Source of the DNA: Clostridia bacterium | Lineage (GTDB): Bacteria; Bacillota; Clostridia; Oscillospirales; CAG-272 | Assembly: GCA_017503325.1 (NCBI GenBank) | Contig: JAFVTI010000038.1 | Location: forward strand, 1-64,000 | Direction: 5' to 3' | Length of the DNA stretch: 64,000 bases | Shown here: one piece after another, positions 24,626 through 33,601 of the stretch | How positions within the stretch are numbered: position 1 is the first letter of the stretch | Layout: each line of letters opens with the position of its first letter | The notes under the pieces: model-generated | The model's database searches: none | Seen by the model: only the letters and a program-made list of their open reading frames with translations | What the model was told of the DNA's origin: nothing | Program-made: the position numbers and the translations under genes

Positions 24626-25339
24626 TCAGATTTTCGCTTTTTTGATCCTTCTCTTCATCTTGGCAAGGTCGCGCAGCATCTTGAGCGTGTCACGCACCAA
24701 GTTGACCGACGACTCGCGGTGATTGATGATCTTGACCGGGATCTCGTGGATGGTCATGCCGTACTTGACCGCCCACAAAATGGCCTCAAAGTCAAAGGCG
24801 AAGCGATCCACCTCGCATCTCGGAAAGATCTTTTTGACCGCATCCCCCGTAAACGCCTTGCAGCCGCACTGGGAGTCGGACAGCTTAAAGCCACCCGCCA
24901 GGCAAAGCACCTTGATATAGGTCTTGCTGGCCAGCTTACGGATGGGTGTATAGCCCTCGTAGCCGTCCTTGGAGAGGTTGCGCGAGCCGATGACCATATC
25001 TGCCTCGGGATGCTCCAAAAACGCGTCTCGCACGCGCGCGATCACGTCGGTGCCGTAGGCAAGGTCGGCATCGGTGAACATGACGTAATCTCCCTTGGCG
25101 GCAAGCATGGCGGTGCGGACGGCGTAGCCCTTGCCGCGATTCTGCTCGTAGCCCACGACGCGCACAGAAGGCAGATGCATCTGCTCTACCAGCTTGTCGC
25201 AGCCGTCCTTGGAGCCGTCGTTGGAGAAAATGATCTCGTAATCGTCAAAATTCGCCTGCATATAGTCGGACAGCTGACGCGCGGTGTCCTCGATGATGCT
25301 CGACTCGTTATACATGGGAATGCAAAGTGAAAATTTCAT
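24626..25339 (-). CDS. Family 2 glycosyltransferase (dolichyl/polyprenyl-phosphate type)
   Basis: 237 residues. GT-A fold motifs are CIPMYNESS, FSNDGSKDG, and TDADLAYG with the metal-binding DxD-like centre. A GSRN motif and the C-terminal RESSVNLVRDTLKMLRDL are typical of DPM1/polyprenyl-phosphate mannosyl- or glucosyltransferases. It has no membrane helix, so a soluble DPM1-like enzyme is likely, moving a sugar onto a polyprenyl phosphate. The nearby uppP gene, in the same operon, supplies that carrier. Confidence 0.85.
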   Translation of the reverse strand: MKFSLCIPMYNESSIIEDTARQLSDYMQANFDDYEIIFSNDGSKDGCDKLVEQMHLPSVRVVGYEQNRGKGYAVRTAMLAAKGDYVMFTDADLAYGTDVIARVRDAFLEHPEADMVIGSRNLSKDGYEGYTPIRKLASKTYIKVLCLAGGFKLSDSQCGCKAFTGDAVKKIFPRCEVDRFAFDFEAILWAVKYGMTIHEIPVKIINHRESSVNLVRDTLKMLRDLAKMKRRIKKAKI

Positions 25340-25360
25340 GATATTGATAGTCCTTTTCGT

Positions 25361-26182
25361 TTATTTTCTGTATATGTAAAGCAGCATGTCCACTTCTGTG
25401 GTCAGAGTGTCCAAGGCTTGCAGCTTTGCCTTGTCGGCCTCGCTTGTGCGCCAATAGTAGGGCGTCATGGAAAACAGCGCCGCAATGTCGTCCTGCCCTT
25501 CGACCGTGATCTCAAAGGTCGCGCGTCTGGTTTCCACCGGTGTCATCGCGGTGGGCAGATCGGCTCGCTCGGCATTTTCGTAGGTGGTTTCATACAGGGC
25601 GCGCTTGAGCCCCATCAGATGCTGCTTGCCTGCTCCCAAAAGGAACAGATAACCGCCATCCCGCAGCACGCGGGCGTATTCCTGCCCTGCGCAGGGCGCG
25701 AAGATATTGAGCACGCCGTCCGCGCACGCGTCGGATACCGGCATGGTGTACACCGAGGCCACGGCGTAGGCCGCGTTGTCAAGCCCCTGCAGGCTTGCAT
25801 CCTTGGCGGCACGCGCACAGCCGAATTTGGAAAGGTCAAAGCCCAGCATGCGGTATCCCTGCCCTGCCATGCGGTTGGAATACCATCCCTGCCCGCAGCC
25901 CGCGTCAATCAGCGCAGAGCCGTTTGGCAGATAGTCACGAACCGCCCGCTCCAGTACCTCGGCGGCAGGTGCGTAATAGCCCTTGCCAAGAAAGCTTGTC
26001 CGCGCGGCAATCGCCTCCTTGGAGTCGCCTCCGGGCATGTGTCCCGTGGCAAGGTTGACGTACCCTTCCTTTGCCACGTCAAATTTATGCTTGCCGCCAA
26101 GGCAGCAAAGCGCTTTTTCCTCGATCCGCACGCCGTTTTTGCACACGGGGCAGACCAGGATATCGGTCAGATTGTTTAACAT
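25361..26182 (-). CDS. rlmA: 23S rRNA (guanine-N1) methyltransferase RlmA
   Basis: 273 residues. The N-terminal zinc ribbon CPVC-x-CC and H-x-FDVAKEGYVNLA, and a SAM-binding core (LIDAGCGQGWYSNRMA near 95-110), are typical of RlmA(I)/(II). It methylates G745 or G748 in 23S rRNA; the RlmA(II) branch in Gram-positives affects tylosin susceptibility. The start overlaps the end of rnmV by 7 nt, so expression is coupled. Confidence 0.85.
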   Translation of the reverse strand: MLNNLTDILVCPVCKNGVRIEEKALCCLGGKHKFDVAKEGYVNLATGHMPGGDSKEAIAARTSFLGKGYYAPAAEVLERAVRDYLPNGSALIDAGCGQGWYSNRMAGQGYRMLGFDLSKFGCARAAKDASLQGLDNAAYAVASVYTMPVSDACADGVLNIFAPCAGQEYARVLRDGGYLFLLGAGKQHLMGLKRALYETTYENAERADLPTAMTPVETRRATFEITVEGQDDIAALFSMTPYYWRTSEADKAKLQALDTLTTEVDMLLYIYRK

Positions 26183-26781
26183 GTCGTATCTCTCCGTTCT
26201 CTTCCCACCAAGGCAAGATACTCGTCGTAACTCAAGAGCAGTCGCAAGGCGTCCAGCAGCGCATTGGCCGTCATGTCTGCGGGCAGCCCGCAGGCCAGCG
26301 CAATCTCTGTGCGTCTCGCCTTACTGTCTGCACCGCCCGAAAGCCCGTCTAAGAAGAAATCGGTCTTGGAGAGCGGATTTTCGCGATAACGCTCGGCCGC
26401 GTCACCCTTGGCATATGGCGCGAGCAGCTCGTAAAGCAGCTCTGTATCCATGCCCTCCACGCCAAGCAGTCCTTGTGCGCCCGGCGCTTGCTTGCGGCGC
26501 TCCTTGCCCTTGATTTGCGGGATGTACAGCTGGATCAGCCTGTCCTTGGGGATCAGACCCGAGATATGTGAGCGGATGACCTTGCCGCCGCCGTCGCTGT
26601 CGGTCAGCACGATGATCATGCTGCGCTGTGCAAGCCTTTGCAAAAGGCTTGCAAGCTCTGTATTCTTGAACACGCCGAATCCGCCCGTGGAGATGATCTG
26701 CCCCTCGACGACCGAGGACAGCTTGATCTTATCATATTTCCCTTCCACGATGATGGGATACGGAATCACAAGCCTTTCCAT
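26176..26781 (-). CDS. rnmV: Ribonuclease M5 (toprim nuclease, 5S rRNA maturation)
   Basis: 201 residues. Toprim motifs are visible: IIVEGKYDKIKL, STGGFGVF, and LTDSDGGGKVIR with the DxD, followed by GKERRK. The C-terminal domain (about 110-200) fits RnmV. The enzyme trims 5S rRNA precursors in Firmicutes. It sits between uppP and rlmA and overlaps rlmA. rsmA (ksgA), its usual neighbour, is not adjacent. Confidence 0.88.
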   Translation of the reverse strand: MERLVIPYPIIVEGKYDKIKLSSVVEGQIISTGGFGVFKNTELASLLQRLAQRSMIIVLTDSDGGGKVIRSHISGLIPKDRLIQLYIPQIKGKERRKQAPGAQGLLGVEGMDTELLYELLAPYAKGDAAERYRENPLSKTDFFLDGLSGGADSKARRTEIALACGLPADMTANALLDALRLLLSYDEYLALVGRERRDTTC

Positions 26782-26793
26782 CGTAAATACCTC

Positions 26794-27672
26794 TTAAAGT
26801 AAACTCATCAAAAGCACCGCCGCGCCAAGCAGTATGCGGTAAACGCCAAACGGCGCAAAGCCGTGGCGGGCGGAGAAATCCATCAAAAATCGGATGGCCA
26901 GGCGCGAGGTGACGTATGCGGTCGCGCCCGCAACCAGTAAGACCAGCGCCGCCTCGTACGGCATACGCAGACCGTTTTGCAACAAAAACTTGCCAAAGCC
27001 CAACGCCTTGAGCCCCGACGCGCCAAGCATGACCGGCACGGCCATGAAAAAGGAAAACTCAGCCGCAGCCTTGCGGGAAAGCCCCAGCAGCATGCCGCCA
27101 AGGATGGTGGCACCCGAGCGCGACGTACCGGGGATCAGCGAAAGCATCTGAAACGCGCCCACGCCAAGAGCGACGGTATACGGCATCCTCTCAAGGTCGG
27201 TCACGCGCGGCGTCTTGCCCCTTTGCACCCTTTCCACGACGATGAACAACACGCCGTACAGGATCAGCATGCAAGCGACAACAACGGGCGTATACAAAAG
27301 GCCGTCCATGTCCTTACCGGTAAGCTTTTCCAATAATTCGTCCAGCACAATGCCCGCAAGCCCCGCGGGAATGCATCCCACCAAGGCACGCGACCAAAGG
27401 CTGATCGCCAATTTCTTTTTCTCGCGGCTCTGTCCTGCGTGAAACAGCCGCTTTGCATACGTGGTGACAACTGCCAAAATCGCGCCAAGCTGAATGGCGA
27501 CCAAAAAGAATTCCGAAAACTCGGCGGAAAATTGCGGGTGCACGTCAGTGCCCACATGCAAGGCAAGCAGATCCTCAAGTAAGATCAGATGCCCCGTGGA
27601 GCTGACGGGCAGCCATTCGGTCACGCCCTCCAGAATGCCGTAAAGCAACGATTTGAGCAGGTATATCCCCAT
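26794..27672 (-). CDS. uppP: Undecaprenyl-diphosphatase UppP (BacA)
   Basis: 292 residues with about eight membrane segments. Family motifs are the N-terminal LEGVTEWLPVSSTGHLIL and SLIPGTSRSGATILGG, which hold the catalytic Glu, Ser and Arg residues. It dephosphorylates undecaprenyl pyrophosphate at the outer membrane face to recycle the lipid carrier for peptidoglycan, and gives bacitracin resistance. GGAG lies 4 nt before the ATG. It is 10 nt after the U32 gene and 12 nt before rnmV. Confidence 0.93.
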   Translation of the reverse strand: MGIYLLKSLLYGILEGVTEWLPVSSTGHLILLEDLLALHVGTDVHPQFSAEFSEFFLVAIQLGAILAVVTTYAKRLFHAGQSREKKKLAISLWSRALVGCIPAGLAGIVLDELLEKLTGKDMDGLLYTPVVVACMLILYGVLFIVVERVQRGKTPRVTDLERMPYTVALGVGAFQMLSLIPGTSRSGATILGGMLLGLSRKAAAEFSFFMAVPVMLGASGLKALGFGKFLLQNGLRMPYEAALVLLVAGATAYVTSRLAIRFLMDFSARHGFAPFGVYRILLGAAVLLMSLL

Positions 27673-27682
27673 TTATCTCCTA

Positions 27683-28984
27683 TCAGAGCGAATCGGGTCT
27701 GCGCTTGTCAAAGCCCTTGGGGCTGCCTGCGCGCATGATGTCGCCCTCGCGTATTTCAAAGGGTACGCGGCACCAGAAAATCATGGAAGGATGCGGTGCT
27801 GCGGGAATGGTCGAGCCGTCTGCGGCATAAAGCTCGCAAACCTCAAAGCCGCGACCGATCTTGCCGGGAGAGATGACCTCAGCCCCCTCGCCCACGCTGA
27901 CCTTGTTTCTCTGCACAAAGCGGTAAAGGCTTCCCTGTTCTGTTTGCATGGGCACGCCTGCCGCTGCCAGCGCATCTGCTTCCTCTTGATTATATTCCAC
28001 GGCCGTTGCGAAATATGCCTTTTCGCGCATATATCCGCATTCCCCAAGCAGTTGGGGATTGTTCATAGGGTCGTCTAAGTAAAATCCCGTGCCGTAGGTG
28101 CGGTGAGAAACGCTTTCCAATTCGGAGAGCCACTCGGGATTGAACTTATAATGCTCGGGGTCTGCCGTATAAGCATCCATGGCCATGCGGTAGGCATTGG
28201 TGACCACGGCTGCGTAGTACGCGCTCTTCATTCTGCCCTCAATCTTGAAGGAATCAATGCCGCTCTGCATCAGCATCGGGATGCAATCAATGGTGCACAT
28301 GTCCTTGGAGGACATGATGAACGTGCCAAGCTCGTTCTGCTCGATCGGGATGGGCATCTCGGGTCTCTTTTCCTCGACCAGCACGTAATTCCAGCGACAG
28401 GGCTGCGAGCAGGTACCGCGATTGCCGTCACGGCCGTTGAGCGCGTTGGCGAGCAGGCATCTGCCGCTGTAGGAAACGCACATTGAGCCGTGCACGAACG
28501 CCTCCAGCTCCACGTCCGCGGGCAGGGCCGCGCGGATGGCGGCAATCTCGGAAAAGCTCAGCTCACGTGCCAGCACCAGTCTCTTTGCGCCAAGCGCTGC
28601 CCACGCGCACGCTGCAGCGGGGCTGACAATGCTTGCCTGCGTGGAGATATGGATCTCCATATCGGGCAAAATCTCTTTGACTGTGGACAGTACACCCATG
28701 TCCGCTATGATCATGGCGTCAATGCCATAGTCCTTGATTTCGTGTAAAAATTTGCGCAAGAGCGGGTATTCCGCGGTGCGCGGCATGGTGTTGACCGTCA
28801 GATACAGCTTTTTGCCGCGCGCGTGGGTATATTCCACCGCTTCCTTGAGCTCATCGTTTGTAAAGTTATCTGCCGCAGAACGCATACCAAACATCTGTCC
28901 TGCGCAATACACGGCGTCCGCACCGTAAAGCAGCGCCGCCTTGAGTTTTTCAAAGTTCCCCGCCGGGGATAAAAGCTCGGGCAT
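27683..28984 (-). CDS. U32-family peptidase/tRNA hydroxylation protein
   Basis: 433 residues. The U32 signature lies near 165-200: ELEAFVHGSMCVSYSGRC, followed by RGTCSQPCRW with the cysteines thought to ligate a cluster. The N terminus PELLSPAGNFEKLKAALLYGADAVY is typical. Members of this length (YrrO/TrhP-like) take part in tRNA U34 5-hydroxylation, while older annotation calls them collagenases. The C-terminal beta domain (about 350-420) is present. It starts with GGAGGGG and heads the uppP-rnmV-rlmA-GT2 run. Confidence 0.88.
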   Translation of the reverse strand: MPELLSPAGNFEKLKAALLYGADAVYCAGQMFGMRSAADNFTNDELKEAVEYTHARGKKLYLTVNTMPRTAEYPLLRKFLHEIKDYGIDAMIIADMGVLSTVKEILPDMEIHISTQASIVSPAAACAWAALGAKRLVLARELSFSEIAAIRAALPADVELEAFVHGSMCVSYSGRCLLANALNGRDGNRGTCSQPCRWNYVLVEEKRPEMPIPIEQNELGTFIMSSKDMCTIDCIPMLMQSGIDSFKIEGRMKSAYYAAVVTNAYRMAMDAYTADPEHYKFNPEWLSELESVSHRTYGTGFYLDDPMNNPQLLGECGYMREKAYFATAVEYNQEEADALAAAGVPMQTEQGSLYRFVQRNKVSVGEGAEVISPGKIGRGFEVCELYAADGSTIPAAPHPSMIFWCRVPFEIREGDIMRAGSPKGFDKRRPDSL

Positions 28985-29067
28985 GTTGACCCCTCCATCT
29001 TCTGTATGCGTCCTTATCTATATAGACGCGAAAATTTCAAAAATGTTCCGTATTTTGAGAAAATTTT

Positions 29068-29517
29068 TCAGTTTTCCTTTTCCTGCTGCTTTTTTTCCTT
29101 TGCTTTATTGACTGCAGGACGGATGACCTGGGTATATACGATCACGCCGACCAAGAGACAGAGCGTCAGGCAAGGCCACAGGATATATCCCTTGGGCGTC
29201 AGCACCAGCACCAGAATAAAGGTCAGAAGCGAAAGGCCGAACAAGGAGCACAGAAAGACCGTGATCAGATTGCGCTTTTTCTGCTGCTTGGCGCGATATG
29301 CCTTGACCTCGTCATTTTCGTGGCTTGCCCCGACTGCCGCCTGCTTTTCAAGGCGGTCAATCTCCTTTGCGTACTGCTCGTAAAGCGCGTCCGCATCGCG
29401 GTAGCCGTGGATCTTTTGGAGCAGCGAGAGCGAGCGGTAATATTCGTGCACCGCACAGGGCGCAGGCTCGGTTGCTTCGGTGTAGATCTGTAATTTTTCG
29501 TCCTCGGTATATGCCAT
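29068..29517 (-). CDS. Membrane protein of unknown function
   Basis: 149 residues from the ATG 6 nt after AAGGAG; an earlier in-frame start is not supported. The N-terminal half is charged and helical (about 1-75, possibly coiled-coil). Two membrane helices (about 80-102 and 108-130) precede a Lys/Glu-rich tail. A TTGTGA/TATAAT promoter lies at 29552-29580. It may be transcribed together with the U32 operon 83 nt downstream. Confidence 0.65.
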   Translation of the reverse strand: MAYTEDEKLQIYTEATEPAPCAVHEYYRSLSLLQKIHGYRDADALYEQYAKEIDRLEKQAAVGASHENDEVKAYRAKQQKKRNLITVFLCSLFGLSLLTFILVLVLTPKGYILWPCLTLCLLVGVIVYTQVIRPAVNKAKEKKQQEKEN

Positions 29518-29551
29518 AAGATTCTCCTTACAAAAAAGCATACTTTTTTTG

Positions 29552-29580
29552 ATTATAACATATTTTGAAAAAATTCACAA
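29552..29580 (-). promoter_or_regulatory. Promoter upstream of the 29517 membrane-protein gene
   Basis: -35 TTGTGA (29580-29575), 17-bp spacer, -10 TATAAT (29557-29552). Confidence 0.55.
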
Positions 29581-29612
29581 GGGGTTTAGGCAAATATCCT
29601 TGCAAAAGAAAA

Positions 29613-29645
29613 AGCCCGAATTCCAAAGGATTTGGAATTCGGACT
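29613..29645 (-). terminator. Terminator of the SLC13/ArsB-type transporter gene
   Basis: CCGAATTCCAAA / TTTGGAATTCGG stem with a three-base loop. On the minus strand the hairpin is followed by GCTTTTTC. Confidence 0.75.
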
Positions 29646-29649
29646 GATT

Positions 29650-30807
29650 TTACAGAATCAACAAAGCGACGGCGCAAAGCACGACGACAAAGCCGAAGTT
29701 GAAGGCCGTGAACTTGGCAAGATACGAGCCTGCCTTGCCGGGATTGTGCGCGCAGTATTCGCGGAAGGTGATCAGCGAGGCAAGAGACGCGATAAGCGTA
29801 CCTGCACCGCCGATATTGACACCCAGAAGCAACGCGGGATAATCGGCCGTAAACTGCGAGAGCAGGATAGCCGAGGGTACGTTACTGATGACCTGGCAGG
29901 AAAGCACCGAGAAGATCAGCGTGTTCTTTTCAAGAAGTCCGCTCATAAGAGTGCTGACGGCGGGAATGCGTGCCATGTTGCCAGCAAACACAAAGAAGCA
30001 GACAAACGTGCCAAGCAGACCGTAATCCACGTCGGCAAGTGCCTTGCGGTCCATGAACAAGAGTGCTGCCGTGATCACGATCAGGCCCAGCCAATAAGGC
30101 ACGATGCGGAATACCACCACAAGCGCCAGCGCAAACAGCGCAAGATAGATAACGGTGCGGCCGACGGGCAGCTTGCTCTCCCCTTGTGCGGGCATTTCCA
30201 GCTTGACGCGGGGCAGGCACAGGCAGCAGATTGTGATCAGCGCGATGGCTGCTGCAAACGGGATGGCCATAATGCCCATGAATTCGCCCGTGGGGATATT
30301 GAAATAGCTGTAAAGATAGAGATTCTGCGGGTTGCCGAAGGGCGTCAGCATGCCGCCGAGATTGGCAGCGATGTTCTGCATGATGAATACGAACGCCATA
30401 TGTTTCTGCATGCCCGTATAGCTCAGCACGAAAAAGCCAAGCGGCAGGAAGGTCAGAAGCGCCATGTCGTTGCTGATCAGCATCGAGCCGATAAAGGTGA
30501 TCCACACCAGGGCCAGCACCGCCATGCGCAAGGATCCCGTGCACTGCACGATTTTGCGCGCCAGTACCGTGAAAAAGCGGATGTTCTTGAGCGCACAGAT
30601 CACCGCCAGCGTACAAAACAGGCAGGTCAGCGTTTTCAGGTCAAAATAGCCAAGATAAGCCGCGTCCGGGGGCACGATGACCGACGTGACGGCTGCGCAC
30701 GCAAGCGCGATCAGCAGCACGACGTTCTTCTTGGCAAACGCCCCTGCCTTGCGCAGCGTGTCTTGTGGATGTATAACAAACCGAGGATGCAATCTTTGTT
30801 GAATCAT
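29650..30807 (-). CDS. SLC13/ArsB-CitM family anion transporter
   Basis: 385 residues with about eleven membrane segments. Conserved loops are the ISNDMALLTFLPL motif and TPFGNPQNLYLYSYF, both characteristic of the ArsB/NhaD/SLC13 (CitM) superfamily (YbiR-like branch). The second half repeats the ISNVPSAILLSQF helix-break motif, as expected for an inverted duplication. Substrate is unresolved: dicarboxylate, arsenite or Na+ are all used in the superfamily. ATG at 30807 is chosen over an adjacent GTG because AAGGA is better spaced. Monocistronic, with a consensus promoter. Confidence 0.8.
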   Translation of the reverse strand: MIQQRLHPRFVIHPQDTLRKAGAFAKKNVVLLIALACAAVTSVIVPPDAAYLGYFDLKTLTCLFCTLAVICALKNIRFFTVLARKIVQCTGSLRMAVLALVWITFIGSMLISNDMALLTFLPLGFFVLSYTGMQKHMAFVFIMQNIAANLGGMLTPFGNPQNLYLYSYFNIPTGEFMGIMAIPFAAAIALITICCLCLPRVKLEMPAQGESKLPVGRTVIYLALFALALVVVFRIVPYWLGLIVITAALLFMDRKALADVDYGLLGTFVCFFVFAGNMARIPAVSTLMSGLLEKNTLIFSVLSCQVISNVPSAILLSQFTADYPALLLGVNIGGAGTLIASLASLITFREYCAHNPGKAGSYLAKFTAFNFGFVVVLCAVALLIL

Positions 30808-30848
30808 CACAAAATCCTTTCGCCCCGTAAAATTTCACAACGAGAAAA

Positions 30849-30877
30849 ATTATACTACAATGCGCCCCGGATGTCAA
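30849..30877 (-). promoter_or_regulatory. Consensus promoter of the SLC13/ArsB-type gene
   Basis: -35 TTGACA (30877-30872), 17-bp spacer, -10 TATAAT (30854-30849); both hexamers match consensus exactly. Confidence 0.85.
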
Positions 30878-30896
30878 GGGTTTTTCCTAAAAAATG

Positions 30897-30931
30897 CAAA
30901 AAAACATCCGTGCACCGTAAGGTGCACGGAT
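30897..30931 (-). terminator. Terminator of the ispH-rpsA operon
   Basis: Stem ATCCGTGCACC (30906-30916) / GGTGCACGGAT (30921-30931) with a GTAA loop; the minus strand continues with GTTTTTTTGC. Confidence 0.85.
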
Positions 30932-30949
30932 ACTTTTGCTTATGTAAGA

Positions 30950-32965
30950 TTACTCAGCGTCAGCCTCTGCAGCTTCCTCAGCGGGAGCAGCCTCAAGCTC
31001 AGCCTTAGCCTCTTCCAGAAGAGCGCGGATGGACAGGTTGACTTTCTGCTTCTCGTTGTCGATAGCAACGATCTTAGCATCAACGATCTGGCCGATCTCA
31101 AGCACGTCTGCGGGCTTTGCGATCTTGGTCATAGCGATCTGGGAAATGTGGATCAGACCGTCTACACCGTCAACGATCTCTGCAAATGCACCGAAGGGCA
31201 TCATGCTGACGATCTTAACGCTTGCTACGTCACCCTCAGCGTAGGTGTGGGTGAATACGTACCAGGGGTTGGTCTCTGCGGTCTTGTAGCCCAGAGCGAT
31301 TCTCTTCTTTTCCTTATCAAAGCTCTTGACGAAAACAGTCAGCACGTCGCCGATTGCTACAACGTCAGCGGGAGACTTGATTCTCTTCCAGGACAGCTCG
31401 GATGCGTGAACCATGCCGTCAACGCCGCCCAGGTCAATAAATGCACCGTAAGAGGTCATGCTCTTTACGACGCCGGTATAGGTCTTGCCTTCCTCGATCT
31501 CGTTCCAGAAAGCTTCCTGAGCAGCCTTGCGCTCGTCTCTCTGTACCAGACGGATGGAGCCCTTAGCTCTCTTGCCGTCACGGATCTCGATGATTCTCAG
31601 CTTAACAGTAGTATTCAGAATGGTGTTCAGGTCGCCGTCCTTGGGAACGCCGGTCTGAGATGCGTGTACGAACACGCGGTTGCTGTCAACGGAAACGATG
31701 ACGCCACCCTTTACGACTTCGACAACAGTGCCCTCCAGCACTTCCTCGGAGTCCTTAGCTGCGACGATTCTGTACCAGTTCTTGTCAGAATCAACGCGCT
31801 TCTTGGAAAGTTCAGCAACTCCCTCGATGTCGCTGACACGAATGACAAAGGCATCTACCTTGTCACCTCTGTGGAATCTGTCAGTCAACTTTTCGGGAGA
31901 ATCATCAACTTGCTCGGCCTTGATGTAACCCGTAACGCCTGCGCCGAGGTCCAGCTGGATCTCTGCATCGGTAACGTATTCAACGGTTCCGGTAACGACA
32001 TCTCCTGTATTTAAAGTTTTGAGTGATGATTCCAACAGCTCTTCAAAGTTTTCAATAACTTCGCTCATGGTTTTTTCTACCTCCTCAATTATATCGCGCG
32101 GTGTTGAGGCACCTGCCGCGATCCCCACCCTTTGGTGAGTAAACGGTCCATACGCAGAAAGCTGTGCAGCACTTTCAACCAGGTAGGTATCCTTGCACGC
32201 ACTCTTGCTGATATGGTACAGTTTTGTCGAATTTGAACTGCTCCGACTTCCTATGACAATCATGCAATCACACGTGCCGGCAAGGCTTTCAACCTCTTTC
32301 TGGCGAATTTCCGTGATACTACATATTGTATCAAAAATTATCGGATTTGTATATAGTTTTTTGATAAATTCTTTCGTTTTTAACCATTCGCCCAATTTTT
32401 GTGTTGTTTGGGCAACAATAATTGGTACTTTTGCGCATATCTTTTCCCACTTTTCGGGGGTCAGAATACGCCCGAGCTCCTCGGTATCCGAAAATACGAT
32501 TTTTTCGCCGTCAAAGCGGGACAAAAAGCCCACGACCTCGGGGTGCTCGGCTGCGCCAAGCACGAATAACACGTTGTCGGGTTGGTTGTGCTCGGCCACG
32601 ATTTTATGGATCTTTCGGACGAACACGCAGGTGCAATCCTCAAAGGAAAAATACGGATTTTTCGCACTGCACGCCAAAAGCTGCTGCTCGGTTTGCTTGG
32701 TCATACCGTGCGCGCGTACGAACACCTTGACGGGTGCACTTTCGCAGGCTTGGGCGCAAAGCCGGTCAAGATCCGCTTCACTTGCGATACCCACACCCTG
32801 CGCTGCAAGACGGGAGACGTAGGTCTCGTTATGGATCAGCTTTCCGAGCGTATAGATACGCGTACCGGGAGCGTGCCCGGCAATCTCCTTCTCCACCGCT
32901 TCTGCTGCTCTGCCCACGCCAAAGCAAAAGCCTGCGTGCTTGGCTACGATCACTTCTCTTTTCAT
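30950..32965 (-). CDS. ispH-rpsA: IspH – ribosomal protein S1-like fusion
   Basis: 671 residues. Residues about 1-285 are IspH (HMB-PP reductase, last step of the MEP isoprenoid pathway): HAGFCFGV (Cys 14), FEDCTC near 96 and ICSITEIRQ near 200 give the three cluster-binding cysteines. Residues about 300-655 hold four S1 RNA-binding repeats, such as GVVKSMTSYGAFIDLGGVDGMVHASEL. The fusion is known in Clostridia. The Glu/Ala-rich tail ends AEADAE. It overlaps plsC by 4 nt at the end of the rpiR operon. The physical link couples isoprenoid synthesis to a translation factor of unclear purpose. Confidence 0.93.
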   Translation of the reverse strand: MKREVIVAKHAGFCFGVGRAAEAVEKEIAGHAPGTRIYTLGKLIHNETYVSRLAAQGVGIASEADLDRLCAQACESAPVKVFVRAHGMTKQTEQQLLACSAKNPYFSFEDCTCVFVRKIHKIVAEHNQPDNVLFVLGAAEHPEVVGFLSRFDGEKIVFSDTEELGRILTPEKWEKICAKVPIIVAQTTQKLGEWLKTKEFIKKLYTNPIIFDTICSITEIRQKEVESLAGTCDCMIVIGSRSSSNSTKLYHISKSACKDTYLVESAAQLSAYGPFTHQRVGIAAGASTPRDIIEEVEKTMSEVIENFEELLESSLKTLNTGDVVTGTVEYVTDAEIQLDLGAGVTGYIKAEQVDDSPEKLTDRFHRGDKVDAFVIRVSDIEGVAELSKKRVDSDKNWYRIVAAKDSEEVLEGTVVEVVKGGVIVSVDSNRVFVHASQTGVPKDGDLNTILNTTVKLRIIEIRDGKRAKGSIRLVQRDERKAAQEAFWNEIEEGKTYTGVVKSMTSYGAFIDLGGVDGMVHASELSWKRIKSPADVVAIGDVLTVFVKSFDKEKKRIALGYKTAETNPWYVFTHTYAEGDVASVKIVSMMPFGAFAEIVDGVDGLIHISQIAMTKIAKPADVLEIGQIVDAKIVAIDNEKQKVNLSIRALLEEAKAELEAAPAEEAAEADAE

Positions 32966-33600
32966 GCATCCTGCTCCTTGCCCATGAACTGCTCGCCCAG
33001 CGTACAGATGCGGTCAAATACCTTATTTGTAATGGCGGCATATTCCGCCTTTCCCGAAAGGCCTGCAGAGTACTCTTCATAAGACATGGGGGCTCCGATC
33101 ACGATATCCAGTCTGCGGCCGAACTTGTATTTGTAGTCCTTCATGCAAAGGTAGCATGGCAGAACGGTGGCATGCGTACGGCTTGCGATCATGCCGATGC
33201 CGTGATGGATTTCGGTCTCTCTGGGATTGACGCCAACATTGCGGTGTCCCTGCGGGAAAATGCCCACGCACTTTCCCTCTTCCAGCATGGCAATGCTGCG
33301 CTTGATGGCGGAAACGTCACCGCCCTTACGGTCAACGGGAAACGCGCCAAGCCCCTTGATCAGCCAGTTTAACAGCGGAATTCTGAAAAGCTCCTTTTTG
33401 GCCATGAAATGCGGCTGCTGCTTATGCGTCGCCCCACACAGAAAGATGGGATCCGCAAACACGGTATGGTTAGCGCAGATGATATATGGGCCGTCCTCGG
33501 GGGAAGGCTCGTTCTCCGCGCCATGCACGTGCACACGAAACAGCCATAAAAACGGCTTGCGCAGCACACCGTGAAATACGCGATAAAATCCGCTCTTCAT
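32962..33600 (-). CDS. plsC: 1-acyl-sn-glycerol-3-phosphate acyltransferase
   Basis: 212 residues. The acyltransferase HX4D motif is NHTVFADP near 43-50. The substrate-binding motif reads FPQGHR near 114 in place of the usual FPEGTR, a variation worth noting. The enzyme acylates lysophosphatidic acid to phosphatidic acid at the membrane. It starts one base after the cmk stop and ends in a 4-nt overlap with ispH-rpsA. Confidence 0.88.
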   Translation of the reverse strand: MKSGFYRVFHGVLRKPFLWLFRVHVHGAENEPSPEDGPYIICANHTVFADPIFLCGATHKQQPHFMAKKELFRIPLLNWLIKGLGAFPVDRKGGDVSAIKRSIAMLEEGKCVGIFPQGHRNVGVNPRETEIHHGIGMIASRTHATVLPCYLCMKDYKYKFGRRLDIVIGAPMSYEEYSAGLSGKAEYAAITNKVFDRICTLGEQFMGKEQDA

Positions 33601-33601
33601 C

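Noticed and set aside
29632-31008. A 458-residue plus-strand frame opposite the SLC13/ArsB-type transporter
   Set aside because: Antisense to a clear membrane transporter with promoter and terminator; composition is charged and motif-free.
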